Shown here in pieces: positions 17,281 through 26,612 of a DNA stretch of 64,000 nt. Where the stretch lies: the NCBI GenBank assembly GCA_030145385.1, contig JAQYVU010000002.1:114682-178681 (forward strand), in the 5' to 3' direction. Each line of letters starts with the position of its first letter. The stretch's first letter is position 1. Source of the DNA: Desulfococcaceae bacterium. Lineage in GTDB: Bacteria > Desulfobacterota > Desulfobacteria > Desulfobacterales > Desulfosalsimonadaceae. Position numbers and translations under genes: made by a program. The notes under the pieces are model-generated. The model made no database searches, had not been told where the DNA came from, and saw only the letters and a list, made by a program, of their open reading frames with translations.

Positions 17281-18891
17281 TTATGAAATAATCGGGTTGA
17301 CCGAAAATTTAATATCCAGGGGCCGCCGGTCGTCCTGGGCAAGATATGTCGTGGTCGTCGGGAAGGCAAACTCAATCCCTTCCGCCTCAAATGCCCGCAT
17401 GATATTTAAATTCACGGACTCGGTAAATTCCATAAAAGCCCAATAATCATTGGGGTGAAACCAGTAAATCATCATGATATTTAACGATGCATCATTAAAT
17501 TCATTAAAAAAGACCCGGGGCGGAAAATCAGGATGCATTCCTTTATGTTCATTTAAAATATCGCGAATGATCTGAATGGCTTTTTCAACTTTTTCAACCG
17601 GGGTATCATAGGTGATCGTAATGTTAGTCAACCGCCGGATATGGGGACGCTTACCGATATTTTCCACCCGGCTGCCGGCCATTTTTTCGTTCGGAACCGT
17701 CACCAGGTGACCGGTCAGGGTTCTGACACGCGTGGAACGAAAACCGATTTCTTCGACCACGCCGTCAGAACCTTCCACCACCACCCGTTCTCCGACATTG
17801 AAGGGTTTATCCATCATGATCATGACCCCGCCCAGCAGATTCTTTAGCGTATCCTGGGCGGCCAGGGCAAAGGCGATGCCGCCGATGCCGAGGCCCGCAA
17901 AAATGGCGGTCAAGGGTTTTCCTGACAATGCCCGCACCACGTAAATGGATCCGACAATCACCACTACAAAACGTGCGATCAGTCGTACAACCTGGACAAA
18001 ATTCAGGTCCAAAAGATTATCATCCCGCTTCACGTAAAGCGAAAGCTGGTACTCCACAATATCCAGCAGCCGATAAGCAAAGAAAAATATGGCACCCGCT
18101 GTCAGCGCGCCAATAACTGAATCTTTAATTTTAATGAACGTTTCCGGCAATGTTAATACTTCACCCACGGCAAACAACACAAACACCAGCAGCAAAATCC
18201 GTATGGGCCATATGGCCGCCCGCAATACCATTCGCAGCCGCAGGTTTCTGCCGGAATCCTTATACAGCATGGTCAGCTTTGTAAAAAACTGTCCGATCAG
18301 GCGGCTGACCATAAAAACGATCAGTATCACGGCAAATATAAAAAAACAGACCAGACAGTTGGATTTAAAAATCCATTGCGGGAAAAGTTCAGATTGGTTA
18401 AAAATCACCACAATACCGGCAGTGATCAGAATACCCAGTTTCAGCACCCGCTTGAGCCGTTTAAAAATCTGAAAAGGAAACGCTTCTTTGAGTTCATCGG
18501 GCATTTGCCGGATCATCCGGTCCAATACGGAAAGACCGTAAAATAATGCATAAACCGCTGCCAGGGCAAGAAACAGGGCTTCAACGCCATGGATGATCAT
18601 TGACAGGTTTTTGGAAAGGGCCAGCGGAAATTCGACAAACCGAACCAGCACCACGAGCGCTGCAATTCGCAATGGCGTTAATAATGACTGGAGCTGCCAG
18701 ATTTCAGGCGTTTTCTGACGGGATTGGGCGGACAGAATCAACCGGCGGCAATATCTCACCAGCCATTCAATGACAAAGAAGCCCAGCACAAACAGAGTCA
18801 ATGATGCCAGTACCTGAACCGGGTCATTAACTGTTCCGATTCCCTTAAGATGGGAATCCAAAAATTGATATACAGAATGTGCAATATCCAT
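17281..18891 (-). CDS. Large MscS-type mechanosensitive channel
   Basis: A 536-residue MscS-family channel. It has several N-terminal membrane helices beyond the minimal three, then the pore-lining segment FAGLGIGGIAFALAAQDTLKNLLGG and the beta domain with FNVGERVVVEGSDGVVEEIGFRSTRVRT. The C-terminal alpha/beta region is intact. The start is ATG 18891 because AAGGAG lies 7 nt upstream; an earlier in-frame ATG at 18909 lacks one. It is the last of three MscS genes on the same strand and probably has a separate tension threshold or gating role. That difference is inferred. Confidence 0.93.
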   Translation of the reverse strand: MDIAHSVYQFLDSHLKGIGTVNDPVQVLASLTLFVLGFFVIEWLVRYCRRLILSAQSRQKTPEIWQLQSLLTPLRIAALVVLVRFVEFPLALSKNLSMIIHGVEALFLALAAVYALFYGLSVLDRMIRQMPDELKEAFPFQIFKRLKRVLKLGILITAGIVVIFNQSELFPQWIFKSNCLVCFFIFAVILIVFMVSRLIGQFFTKLTMLYKDSGRNLRLRMVLRAAIWPIRILLLVFVLFAVGEVLTLPETFIKIKDSVIGALTAGAIFFFAYRLLDIVEYQLSLYVKRDDNLLDLNFVQVVRLIARFVVVIVGSIYVVRALSGKPLTAIFAGLGIGGIAFALAAQDTLKNLLGGVMIMMDKPFNVGERVVVEGSDGVVEEIGFRSTRVRTLTGHLVTVPNEKMAGSRVENIGKRPHIRRLTNITITYDTPVEKVEKAIQIIRDILNEHKGMHPDFPPRVFFNEFNDASLNIMMIYWFHPNDYWAFMEFTESVNLNIMRAFEAEGIEFAFPTTTTYLAQDDRRPLDIKFSVNPIIS

Positions 18892-18990
18892 TTGTTTCTC
18901 CTTTTTCAAAGATTTTTGCTGGAATCCTGCACATCACCTTTTTTTATTTAATATTCAATATTTAAAAGATATGACAAAACTTAAATAATG

Positions 18991-19407
18991 TCAGGATAAA
19001 TATTTTTTCTTTATGCTGTCGATCTCTTCGCTGAGTTGCAGCTTTAAATCTGCAATTTCCTTTTTTACTGCTTTAGCCACACCAAGGGTCAGCGCATCGT
19101 GAAATTTTTCATACATTGATTCAATTTTAACCAGAGTTTTGCCCAAAGCAGCCTCCTCAATTCCGGACAGATCAATCGGGCCTTTGTCCACAAAACCGGA
19201 TTTGTCGAATTCGTATGGAATTTTATCTGCAATTTTATCTTTTATTTCTTCGATTGTCGGCAGCTCTATATCGCCTGAAATAATGTCCTCAAAACTCAAA
19301 AAACAGAACTCCCGCGCGCATTCTCTGGCAATTTTCCAGAATTCCGGCAAATTAATATTTTCAGTAAAATATTTCATTACCCGCACTTCAAAATCTTTAT
19401 GATGCAT
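18991..19407 (-). CDS. Hypothetical helical protein between MscS genes
   Basis: I do not recognise a family. The 138-residue soluble protein has an N-terminal FTENINLPEFWKIARE, a central ELPTIEEIKDKIADKIPYEF stretch and a charged C-terminal helix (about 100-138) with coiled-coil character ending in KKKYLS. ATG 19407 is preceded by AAAGGAG. It lies 39 bp after one MscS gene and about 100 bp before the next, so it is likely in the same transcript and might be an accessory of these channels. Confidence 0.72.
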   Translation of the reverse strand: MHHKDFEVRVMKYFTENINLPEFWKIARECAREFCFLSFEDIISGDIELPTIEEIKDKIADKIPYEFDKSGFVDKGPIDLSGIEEAALGKTLVKIESMYEKFHDALTLGVAKAVKKEIADLKLQLSEEIDSIKKKYLS

Positions 19408-19446
19408 ACCTTCTCCTTTACGCGAATGAATAAACCGGATGATTTT

Positions 19447-20340
19447 CTATATTTTTTCCGGAAGTCCTCCCTCGGATTTTTGGACGGACAGAGAGATATT
19501 AACCGGATTCAGACTAATCGTCTCAAACGGCATGTCAACCTCTTCCAAGGTCAATGCATTGTATACCTTTTCTCTTAATTCATAACGTTTCTTAATGTGC
19601 CGGGTTTCATCTTTCAGCCAGACCTGAAAAGCCAGAGCCACATTGTAATCGTTGAGGGCAGTCACCACAACCTTGGGCGGCGGGTCAGCCATATAATCCG
19701 TGTCTGACTTTATGATCGCCAGTAAAATTCGCCGGACCCTTTCGATATCTTCGTTGACGCCGACAGTAACATCAATGTCAATCCGGAGATGCGGGAAATT
19801 AGTGTATGACGCAACAATTTTATTGATGACTTCGGTATTGGGAACGGCAAGCATTTTACCGTCTGCGGTGACAATCCGTGTCGAACGCAGCGTTATTCTT
19901 TCCACTCGTCCGTAAGAACCCTCAATTTCAACCAGATCTCCAATGACGAACGGCCGGTCTAGAAAAATCAGAATGCCTGAGATAATATTGGAAAGCGCAT
20001 CTTTAGCAGCAAAGCCGATGGTCAGGCCTGCAATCCCTAAGGAGGCGATCACTGCAGACGTTTTGATTCCGGCGGAATCAAGCGCCTGAACCAGCGCCAT
20101 GATAAATAACCCGTATTTGATGATCGTCTCAATAAAGATGACGGTGGTCGCGTCAAACTTTCTGTTTCGGAGGGTAAAACGCATCACCAGTTGCACGGTT
20201 CGCCACAGCAGATAAAAAGCCGCCATGATAAAAAAAGCCACCAAAAGGTTCTCCAGCAGACCTGCCAGGCGAGTGCCCAAAACGTCGATATCAAAAACAC
20301 GCTGAAGCCGGTGCAGAATACTTTGCAGAAAATCTTTCAC
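19447..20340 (-). CDS. Small-conductance MscS-type channel
   Basis: A 297-residue protein close in length to E. coli MscS (286). The pore helix region is ASLGIAGLTIGFAAKDALSNIISG, followed by FVIGDLVEIEGSYGRVERITLRSTRI, the beta domain of the family, and a complete C-terminal cage region. The start is taken as GTG 20340, which overlaps the stop of the upstream MscS gene in GTGA and has GGGGGA 6 nt upstream; an ATG at 20355 is the alternative. It is translationally coupled to the preceding MscS gene. Confidence 0.92.
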   Translation of the reverse strand: MKDFLQSILHRLQRVFDIDVLGTRLAGLLENLLVAFFIMAAFYLLWRTVQLVMRFTLRNRKFDATTVIFIETIIKYGLFIMALVQALDSAGIKTSAVIASLGIAGLTIGFAAKDALSNIISGILIFLDRPFVIGDLVEIEGSYGRVERITLRSTRIVTADGKMLAVPNTEVINKIVASYTNFPHLRIDIDVTVGVNEDIERVRRILLAIIKSDTDYMADPPPKVVVTALNDYNVALAFQVWLKDETRHIKKRYELREKVYNALTLEEVDMPFETISLNPVNISLSVQKSEGGLPEKI

Positions 20341-21152
20341 GCTTTTTTCCCCCATACGTTTGAGGGGACGGATGCAAACTCGACCCCCAACTTTATGAGC
20401 GTAGCTCTTCCACGGATTGTCAGGTCACTGACGAATTCAAACTGATCTCCAGGATATACGGGATACGCCCGTATACGGTAAAGCGTGCCCCAGGGTTCTT
20501 CTTTCGCAATGACTTTGACCGGATTTTCCAGTTTCAAAAAAGGACTGGTCAGCGCCACGTCCGTAAGGGCATTTCTAACACGGCTGCCGTCATGGCGGGG
20601 ATGTAAATAAAAGTCCGCAGAACATTGCAGGTTCGGGGTGCCGTCGTTGGCATTAAAAATCAGCCGGTCCCAGAGTTTGATATGGGGAATTACCACAACC
20701 GTGTCTCCAGGGGTCACGATTTCAACGGTCCGCATGTTAATCGATTTGACCTCACCGTAAGCACCGTCAATTTCAATCCAGTCGCCCACCCGGTAAGGTA
20801 TCTCATAAAGGGTCACCACACCGGCAATAAGACTGCTGGCATAATCTTTAAACGCAAAGCCGAGCGCCAGCCCCAAAGCGCCGAGAACGGCAACCAGGTT
20901 TTCAAAAGTCGGTTCGACAATTCTGGGAATAATCATCACAACCGCCAGGATAATGATCAAAAAACGCAGCACAGGAACGGATGCCAGTGTATACAGCCTA
21001 TAGCGCCCGGTCAATTTATCCGCTATCCAGCTGAAAATTTTCCGGAAAAATATAATTAAACTGATTGCCGCTGCGATAATAATAATGATCTGAATCACTG
21101 CCGCTTCGTTTAAATTGGCAAAAACACCTGATATTTGATCTGATGGATTCAT
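20337..21152 (-). CDS. MscS-type channel, compact form
   Basis: A 271-residue MscS-family protein. One or two N-terminal membrane helices (about 18-38 and 60-85) precede the pore segment VLGALGLALGFAFKDYASSLIAG and the beta domain YRVGDWIEIDGAYGEVKSIN. The C-terminal region PNLQCSADFYLHPRHDG diverges from classic MscS. ATG 21152 lies 5 bp after the stop of the upstream ATPase-like gene, so the two are coupled. The stop overlaps the next MscS gene by 4 bp. Confidence 0.9.
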   Translation of the reverse strand: MNPSDQISGVFANLNEAAVIQIIIIIAAAISLIIFFRKIFSWIADKLTGRYRLYTLASVPVLRFLIIILAVVMIIPRIVEPTFENLVAVLGALGLALGFAFKDYASSLIAGVVTLYEIPYRVGDWIEIDGAYGEVKSINMRTVEIVTPGDTVVVIPHIKLWDRLIFNANDGTPNLQCSADFYLHPRHDGSRVRNALTDVALTSPFLKLENPVKVIAKEEPWGTLYRIRAYPVYPGDQFEFVSDLTIRGRATLIKLGVEFASVPSNVWGKKA

Positions 21153-21157
21153 TCTGT

Positions 21158-22408
21158 TTATGAAAAGTCGTCTGTGAGGAAACCCTCGGTTTTTAAAAAG
21201 CCCCTGGCAACAGGATATCCTTTGGGAGAAACCCGCCATTGATCGTCAACAAATTCGATCACACCGTTATCCGAAAGATCATAAAGCGTTTGACCGATTT
21301 GCGGATAAGGTACGGGCAGCAATTTTTTGAGCATATCCATATCCAACATGTCGTGTAAAAGCAGACTATGAAGAATAAATGCATGATGGCGCCCTACATT
21401 TTTCGGAAGATCTGGTTTTTCGATATTTATCCATGGCTTCACCCAAACCGTCGAATGGTTCGTCGACTGACCGCTGGTTGTTTCATCGGTATTTTTTTCA
21501 AGATCCAGGGTGTCGGGTTCTGCCTGAAGACTTGCGCGCCAATAAGCAAGTGCAACCCCGGGGATGCCGTAACTGAAAGCGGCCAGATCCCTAAAAAAAG
21601 GATCCGGATCAACGGTTTTATCCTTATTTGCTGAACCGGATGACTCTGACGACAGGACCATCCGGCCATTGTCCGACTGTCGAAAAAGGATTTTACGGCG
21701 GGAGGTTCCGCATGCCATCGCACCAAGCCATTGCGCCAGCTTACTGGAATCAAAGGGTTTTGCGACCATCGATATGGGTGCGAAAATACCCATTGCGTGA
21801 CGAAAAAATGACCAGGCCCAGCTACTGCAGCCCACAACACCAAACCCAAGTTCTCCGGCAAGGAGCATTCGAAAAAACCGCTGAATAATTCTGAGCCCTG
21901 CTTCATGACGGAGATACAATCGCTCCAGGTTGGGAAGGACCCAGCAGGAATTACTGTTTTCGAATTGTTTAAACCAGACGTCGTCGGATGATTTCAACAA
22001 ACCAGAGAGATTCGGTGGGTCGATAACCCTGAAACCATGTTCTGCGGCCCAGTGTCTCAAAATCCCGGCATTGCCACTGTGCGGCACATTCAGAATCAAA
22101 ACAAATTTTTTATCCGGAGAACCGCACCACGGCACCAGAACCGAATCAAGGCTTTGCCCATGGAGTTTCCATTCAACCGCCGGAACCAGACGGTCAAGGA
22201 TAAATGATGAAAGATATTCCAGCTTCTCGGGGCTTGAAAACCCGTCACTGTTTTCCGACGGAGTCTTTTGATACAATTTCAGAAACGACTGAACCCGTGT
22301 TTTAAACGTCGTCTGGATGGTTGCAGACGGCAATCTGAATTCACCGGTAGGAATCCACTCCCACAGTTCTTTATCCGATGCCGTTAGCTCTGCTTGACGA
22401 TCATTCAT
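21158..22408 (-). CDS. Unrecognised protein, possibly a degenerate P-loop protein with C-terminal winged helix
   Basis: A 416-residue soluble protein heading the MscS operon. I do not recognise a family with certainty. The stretch FVLILNVPHSGNAGILRHWAAEHGFRVIDPP looks like an ATPase strand/P-loop/helix in which GK[ST] has been lost. NSCWVLPNLERLYLRHEAGL resembles a Walker B region, then FFRDLAAFSYGIPGVALAYWRASL resembles a lid helix. The last 70 residues (LLHDMLDMDML through VARGFL) read like a winged helix. It could be a non-hydrolysing STAND-like scaffold that regulates the two coupled channels. This is inferred from sequence shape and position only. Confidence 0.6.
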   Translation of the reverse strand: MNDRQAELTASDKELWEWIPTGEFRLPSATIQTTFKTRVQSFLKLYQKTPSENSDGFSSPEKLEYLSSFILDRLVPAVEWKLHGQSLDSVLVPWCGSPDKKFVLILNVPHSGNAGILRHWAAEHGFRVIDPPNLSGLLKSSDDVWFKQFENSNSCWVLPNLERLYLRHEAGLRIIQRFFRMLLAGELGFGVVGCSSWAWSFFRHAMGIFAPISMVAKPFDSSKLAQWLGAMACGTSRRKILFRQSDNGRMVLSSESSGSANKDKTVDPDPFFRDLAAFSYGIPGVALAYWRASLQAEPDTLDLEKNTDETTSGQSTNHSTVWVKPWINIEKPDLPKNVGRHHAFILHSLLLHDMLDMDMLKKLLPVPYPQIGQTLYDLSDNGVIEFVDDQWRVSPKGYPVARGFLKTEGFLTDDFS

Positions 22409-22502
22409 AACTTCCCTTTCGGAAAATATAGCTTAATCTTAATCCGAGCATTTGTTTTTATTACGAAAGGCCGAAAAGTCCCCGCCATAAATAAAAGTCG
22501 CG

Positions 22503-22557
22503 TTGAGCAAATATAAATTGAATAATATATACATAATTTGAAAGCAAGCTTGCTTTC
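22503..22557 (+). promoter_or_regulatory. Putative promoter with perfect 18-bp palindrome
   Basis: TTGAGC (22503-22508), 17 nt, then TATATA (22526-22531) could be a promoter for the 317-residue protein gene. The perfect palindrome GAAAGCAAGCTTGCTTTC (22540-22557) sits at the expected transcription start. It has the look of an operator. The region is also the divergent control region of the MscS operon. Confidence 0.4.
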
Positions 22558-22611
22558 TGATAGTTTAATCTTTTAGAATAAACATAATAACTTTAAATAA
22601 GCAGTTTTACA

Positions 22612-23565
22612 ATGAACCTTATAACACTTATACGTGATTCCTATCAGCATTTCATTGCCGAAATCTCTGCAAAACGCTTAAAACGCCGTTTGCAAAATCA
22701 AATTGTAAACGATATCAGTACCTTCATAAAAAAAAACTGCGCGAGGATGTCCCTGGTTACCGGTTTTCAAAAAAAACTGGCGCAATCCATTAGCTTTTCC
22801 CTTTCCCATGCTTCAGGTCTCATTGACCAGATTCCCGGCCCCATTGATCTGGATCCGAAACAATGGGATGATCAGCCGCTCATTAATGCTGTATTTGTAA
22901 GTGAGAAAGATGTCATGGCGCTGCTGAAATCATGCAAAGACCTGAATCGTTTTTTTATAAACAATGACAGCCCTTCGGCTATCGCCCTGCTAACATCCAA
23001 AATGACAGAAAAAAACGTTTTCACCACGGGAAAAACCGGAGAAATGGTTCGCAGGGACGTACCTCAAAAAGCGATTTCTTTTGATGACTGCCGAATTCAT
23101 GCCCCGGCACAAAATATCAGCGAATCACAGTTTAAAATCAAACACCTGGCGCTTCTTGCGCTTTGCCGTCAGACTGTTCAGGACACCTCCGACCTGCAGA
23201 CATGGAAAAAAGAACTCGAAGCCCAGCAACATCTGCTGGAATTTAAAATCAATACAGCAGAACCTGGCGAAGATCTTGACGAAACCGCTCAGATCCTGTC
23301 GGATATAAAGCTTAAAACAAAGACCATCAACAATCAGCTCCATGTGACCGACGAACACCTTGAGCGCATCACCCGGGTATATGATCACCCGCAAAATTTT
23401 TTGACTTTACACGCACTATCGCTGAGACTGGATCGGATGGGCATCCTCCTGACTGCAGATTCCAGGGAAAGGGCCAATGAATTTTCCATTGCTGAATTTA
23501 AGTTGGGTCAGTCTCCCAGGATGGCTGCTTGCTGGGTAAACATAAAACGTGAATTCATATTATAA
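22612..23565 (+). CDS. Hypothetical protein
   Basis: I do not recognise this 317-residue soluble protein. It is rich in charged helices. A coiled-coil-prone stretch runs about 195-260 (WKKELEAQQHLLEFKI through KTKTINNQLHVTDEHLERI), followed by a compact C-terminal segment with ADSRERANEFSIAEFKLG and CWVNIKREF. No signal peptide or membrane helix is present. It is divergent from the MscS operon and 28 bp upstream of the ADP-forming acyl-CoA synthetase, with which it is probably cotranscribed. Function unknown. Confidence 0.7.
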   Translation: MNLITLIRDSYQHFIAEISAKRLKRRLQNQIVNDISTFIKKNCARMSLVTGFQKKLAQSISFSLSHASGLIDQIPGPIDLDPKQWDDQPLINAVFVSEKDVMALLKSCKDLNRFFINNDSPSAIALLTSKMTEKNVFTTGKTGEMVRRDVPQKAISFDDCRIHAPAQNISESQFKIKHLALLALCRQTVQDTSDLQTWKKELEAQQHLLEFKINTAEPGEDLDETAQILSDIKLKTKTINNQLHVTDEHLERITRVYDHPQNFLTLHALSLRLDRMGILLTADSRERANEFSIAEFKLGQSPRMAACWVNIKREFIL

Positions 23566-23593
23566 AAAGGTTTTTACAAATAAGGATATATTT

Positions 23594-25711
23594 ATGGAAA
23601 AACTAAATGCCATATTTTCACCCAAATCAGTAGCGCTTATCGGCGCATCCTCTTCTCCGGGTAAAGTCGGACACGATATTTTTGCCAATATTCTTCACGG
23701 CGGATATACGGGGACGCTTTATCCTGTAAATCCAAATGCACGATCGATCCTTTGCGTGCGGGCGTACGAAAGCGTTACGGAAATTCCCGATGATATTGAT
23801 ATGGCGATGATTATCCTGCCGCCGAAAATTGCACTTCAGGCAGTCAAGGATTGTATTCAAAAAGGGGTAAAGGGAATTGTCATAGTATCTGCGGGCTTCA
23901 AAGAAGTGGGCGGTGAAGGGGCAAAAATTGAAGCTGAAATCGCCGGGATCTGCCGGGAAGCCGGCATTCCACTGGTCGGTCCCAACTGCCTGGGTGTCAT
24001 CAATCCACACCCGGATGTTCGGTTGAATGCCAGTTTCTCAACCCATTTACCCGAATACGGTAATATTTCATTTATTTCACAAAGTGGCGCGCTGTGTACT
24101 GCAGTGCTCGATTTTGCTCTGGAACGCGGATACGGATTTTCAAAGTTTATTTCCATCGGAAACAAGGCGGGGGTAGACGAATACGATCTTCTTGAATATT
24201 ATCACAAGGATCCGGAAACGAATGTCATGATGATTTACATGGAAGAACTCAAGTTGCGACCGGGTTTTGTGGATCAGGTCAAGCACATCACTTCCGGACA
24301 CCGGCCCACCCCGGTCCTCGTGATCAAGTCCGGCAAGACGGCCTCCGGCGCCAAAGCTGCGTCCTCTCATACCGGTTCTCTTGCCGGTTCCGAGGCAGTG
24401 TACAATGCCATATTTGATGAAACCGGAATTATCCGGGTGGATACGGTGGATAACCTTTTTAATTATTCTGGTGCCTTTTCCGCCCAACGGATTCCGGCCG
24501 GCAATCGTATCGCCATTATCACCAATGCCGGCGGCCCGGGAATTATCGCCACGGATATGACGGAAATGTCAGGACTTAAACTGGCAGCATTTTCAGAGAA
24601 AACCGATGCCCTGCTTCGTGAATGCCTGCCCCCCACAGCCAACTTCCACAATCCGGTAGATGTCATCGGTGATGCCTCCAGTGACCGGTATGAGAATGCG
24701 CTGTCGGCCGTGATCCAGGATGACGGAGTTGATGGGGTTCTGATGATCTTGACACCGCAGTCCATGACAGATGCCATAGGAACGGCAACAGCCATTGTAA
24801 ACATTTATAAGAGCACCGAAAAATCGATTATCTGCTGTTTCATGGGTGTTGTGGATGTATCCGAAGGAGTGAAGCATCTTCAGACGCATCATGTACCCGT
24901 TTACATGTTTCCGGAAGATGCCGCCCGCTCGATGGGAAAGCTCTACGAAGCCACCCGATGGCTGAACCGCTCGATTATGCTGCAATACGAACTGATATTT
25001 GACCGGAAACGGGCAAGGGAAATCGTGAATGAATGCCGCGCTGCCGGTAAATCGATTCTTGGCGAGCATGACGGAAGCGAATTATTAAAATGTTATGGGT
25101 TTCAATCGCCGCCCCTTGCAACCGCAACGTCTCCCGAACACGCCGGAGACCTTGCCGATGAAATGGGGTATCCGGTGGTAATGAAAATTATCTCCCCGGA
25201 CATCCTTCATAAAATGGATGCCAAAGGCGTGTTAATAGACCTTAAAACCCGTGAATCAGTGGAAAACGCTTATGCCGGAATTATAAGAAATGCAAAGGCC
25301 TATAAACCGGATGCTGAAATCACAGGGGTTCTGGTAGAAAAAATGCTTGAAAAAGGCCAGGAAGTCATTCTCGGTGTGAACAGGCATCCGGGGTTCGGGC
25401 ATCTGCTCATGTTTGGTTTGGGAGGAATTTATGTAGAGCTGTTTAAAAATGTCACTTTCCGACTGGCGCCCATCGGCCGGAACAACGCCCGCCGAATGAT
25501 CCGCAGTATCCGGGGATTTGAAATACTCAACGGTTACCGGGGCAAACCCAAGGCGGACGTTGAACAACTGGAAAAACTGATTGTCGGGCTTTCCAGTCTT
25601 GTCACAGATATTCCTGAAATAAGGGAAATGGATATTAACCCCCTGATTGTACATGAGCAGGGAAAGGGTGCCACAGTTGCGGACATCATCATTACCTTTG
25701 AATTTAATTAA
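23594..25711 (+). CDS. ADP-forming acyl-CoA synthetase (acetate-CoA ligase type)
   Basis: A 705-residue single-chain NDP-forming acyl-CoA synthetase that interconverts acyl-CoA + ADP + Pi with acid + CoA + ATP, a common energy-conserving step in anaerobes. Domains in order: CoA-binding (about 8-135), succinyl-CoA ligase-like with the phosphohistidine H259 in KAASSHTGSLAG, and ATP-grasp_5 (about 480-700) with PVVMKIISPDILHKMDAKGV and FGLGGIYVELFKN. There is no GNAT domain, so this is not a fused protein acetyltransferase. ATG 23594 follows AAGGA at 8 nt; an upstream in-frame ATG at 23549 overlaps the previous gene and is less likely. The acyl substrate is not predictable. Confidence 0.94.
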   Translation: MEKLNAIFSPKSVALIGASSSPGKVGHDIFANILHGGYTGTLYPVNPNARSILCVRAYESVTEIPDDIDMAMIILPPKIALQAVKDCIQKGVKGIVIVSAGFKEVGGEGAKIEAEIAGICREAGIPLVGPNCLGVINPHPDVRLNASFSTHLPEYGNISFISQSGALCTAVLDFALERGYGFSKFISIGNKAGVDEYDLLEYYHKDPETNVMMIYMEELKLRPGFVDQVKHITSGHRPTPVLVIKSGKTASGAKAASSHTGSLAGSEAVYNAIFDETGIIRVDTVDNLFNYSGAFSAQRIPAGNRIAIITNAGGPGIIATDMTEMSGLKLAAFSEKTDALLRECLPPTANFHNPVDVIGDASSDRYENALSAVIQDDGVDGVLMILTPQSMTDAIGTATAIVNIYKSTEKSIICCFMGVVDVSEGVKHLQTHHVPVYMFPEDAARSMGKLYEATRWLNRSIMLQYELIFDRKRAREIVNECRAAGKSILGEHDGSELLKCYGFQSPPLATATSPEHAGDLADEMGYPVVMKIISPDILHKMDAKGVLIDLKTRESVENAYAGIIRNAKAYKPDAEITGVLVEKMLEKGQEVILGVNRHPGFGHLLMFGLGGIYVELFKNVTFRLAPIGRNNARRMIRSIRGFEILNGYRGKPKADVEQLEKLIVGLSSLVTDIPEIREMDINPLIVHEQGKGATVADIIITFEFN

Positions 25712-25787
25712 CCAGAGGTTGCAGCTTCTGCTGAAAGCAGCGAGTAACATATTTTTTTTCACAGTCTATTGTTACAAGGAGGATAAA

Positions 25788-25892
25788 ATGAATGTAAATA
25801 TGAATTCTCCAGAGACGCTTCAATTAGGAATCAAAATGGCCGATGAACTCATGTATGGTATAAAAAACCTGCAAAAACAATATTTTTCATAA
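25788..25892 (+). CDS. 34-residue peptide with a strong ribosome site
   Basis: ATG 25788 is preceded by AAGGAGGATAAA, one of the best Shine-Dalgarno sequences in the window. The peptide (MNVNMNSPETLQLGIKMADE...) is 34 residues, amphipathic in its middle, and ends in KNLQKQYFS. No homologue is recognised. It lies 76 bp after the acyl-CoA synthetase gene and just before the pseudogene region. It may be a real small protein or the intact head of a lost gene. Confidence 0.5.
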   Translation: MNVNMNSPETLQLGIKMADELMYGIKNLQKQYFS

Positions 25893-25997
25893 GGTATGGA
25901 GCGATGGGAACTTCGTCATCGACATATAAATCGTTTTTTTGCGATTCCTTTTTATTAAAAGCGATCATATTAACCATATTCCCTTAGAAACGACAGG

Positions 25998-26533
25998 ATG
26001 GATGCCATGCGATGGAAACAATTTTTTACTCCGGTGAAGTTATTTAATGCGGATGAAGCAAAAAAATTCATCACGCATACTCCCTCTGAAAAATTTACGA
26101 TCCTGGATGTACGACAACCATTGGAATATCAAACCGGACATATTGCCGGTGCAAAACTGATTCCTTTGGGAGATTTAGGCGACCGTTTAAATGAAATTGA
26201 CTCAGATAAGCCCACGATTGTATATTGTGCAATCGGTGGTCGAAGCCGGGTGGCGGCGACTGTATCTACTTTCAGGACCGTCCCCTGGACAAAGTCGGCG
26301 TATATGCCGTCCGCCAGAACCCGGTTCTTTTTCATAACCTGATGGAGACACTTGAAGGAACAACTTCGCTGATACCCTTTTCTCCCGGCAGCAAGTACCT
26401 GTCGATATTCAACCTCGGAGATGGTACGGGGATTTTTCATAAATGGCGGATTTTGTTCGGGGGACGGCTTGCATTCTGGATAAAGGACACTATTGACCGA
26501 AAATTTATGATAAAATATCAGGCATTTGAGTAG
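25998..26533 (+). pseudogene. Chimeric remnant: rhodanese head joined to flavoprotein tail
   Basis: The first frame from ATG 25998 is a normal single rhodanese domain up to its active-site loop CAIGGRSR (26226-26249), then turns to nonsense and stops at 26342. From about 26255 another frame carries GDCIYFQDRPLDKVGVYAVRQ, LFNLGDGTG-like and FWIKDTIDRKFMIKYQAFE. That is the C-terminal end of an FAD/NAD-dependent oxidoreductase of the kind found with or fused to SelD, and it ends at TAG 26533. A deletion has probably joined two genes out of frame in the GGTGGCGGCGAC region (26250-26260). The truncated rhodanese may still be translated but lacks its last helices. Confidence 0.75.
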
Positions 26534-26551
26534 ATACCTGAATTAATAAAC

Positions 26552-26612
26552 CGATGACTTCAACAGCGAAGAGAATAAATACAAAACAACTTCTCGCCAA
26601 CTGAAGTCATCG
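26552..26612. repeat. Inverted repeat downstream of the chimeric remnant
   Basis: CGATGACTTCA (26552-26562) and TGAAGTCATCG (26602-26612) are perfect 11-bp inverted repeats around a 39-nt loop, with partial inner pairing of GCGAAG and CTTCTCGC. There is no T-run. It could be the end of a lost mobile element or a degenerate terminator. The rest of 26534-26957 shows no gene. Confidence 0.5.
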
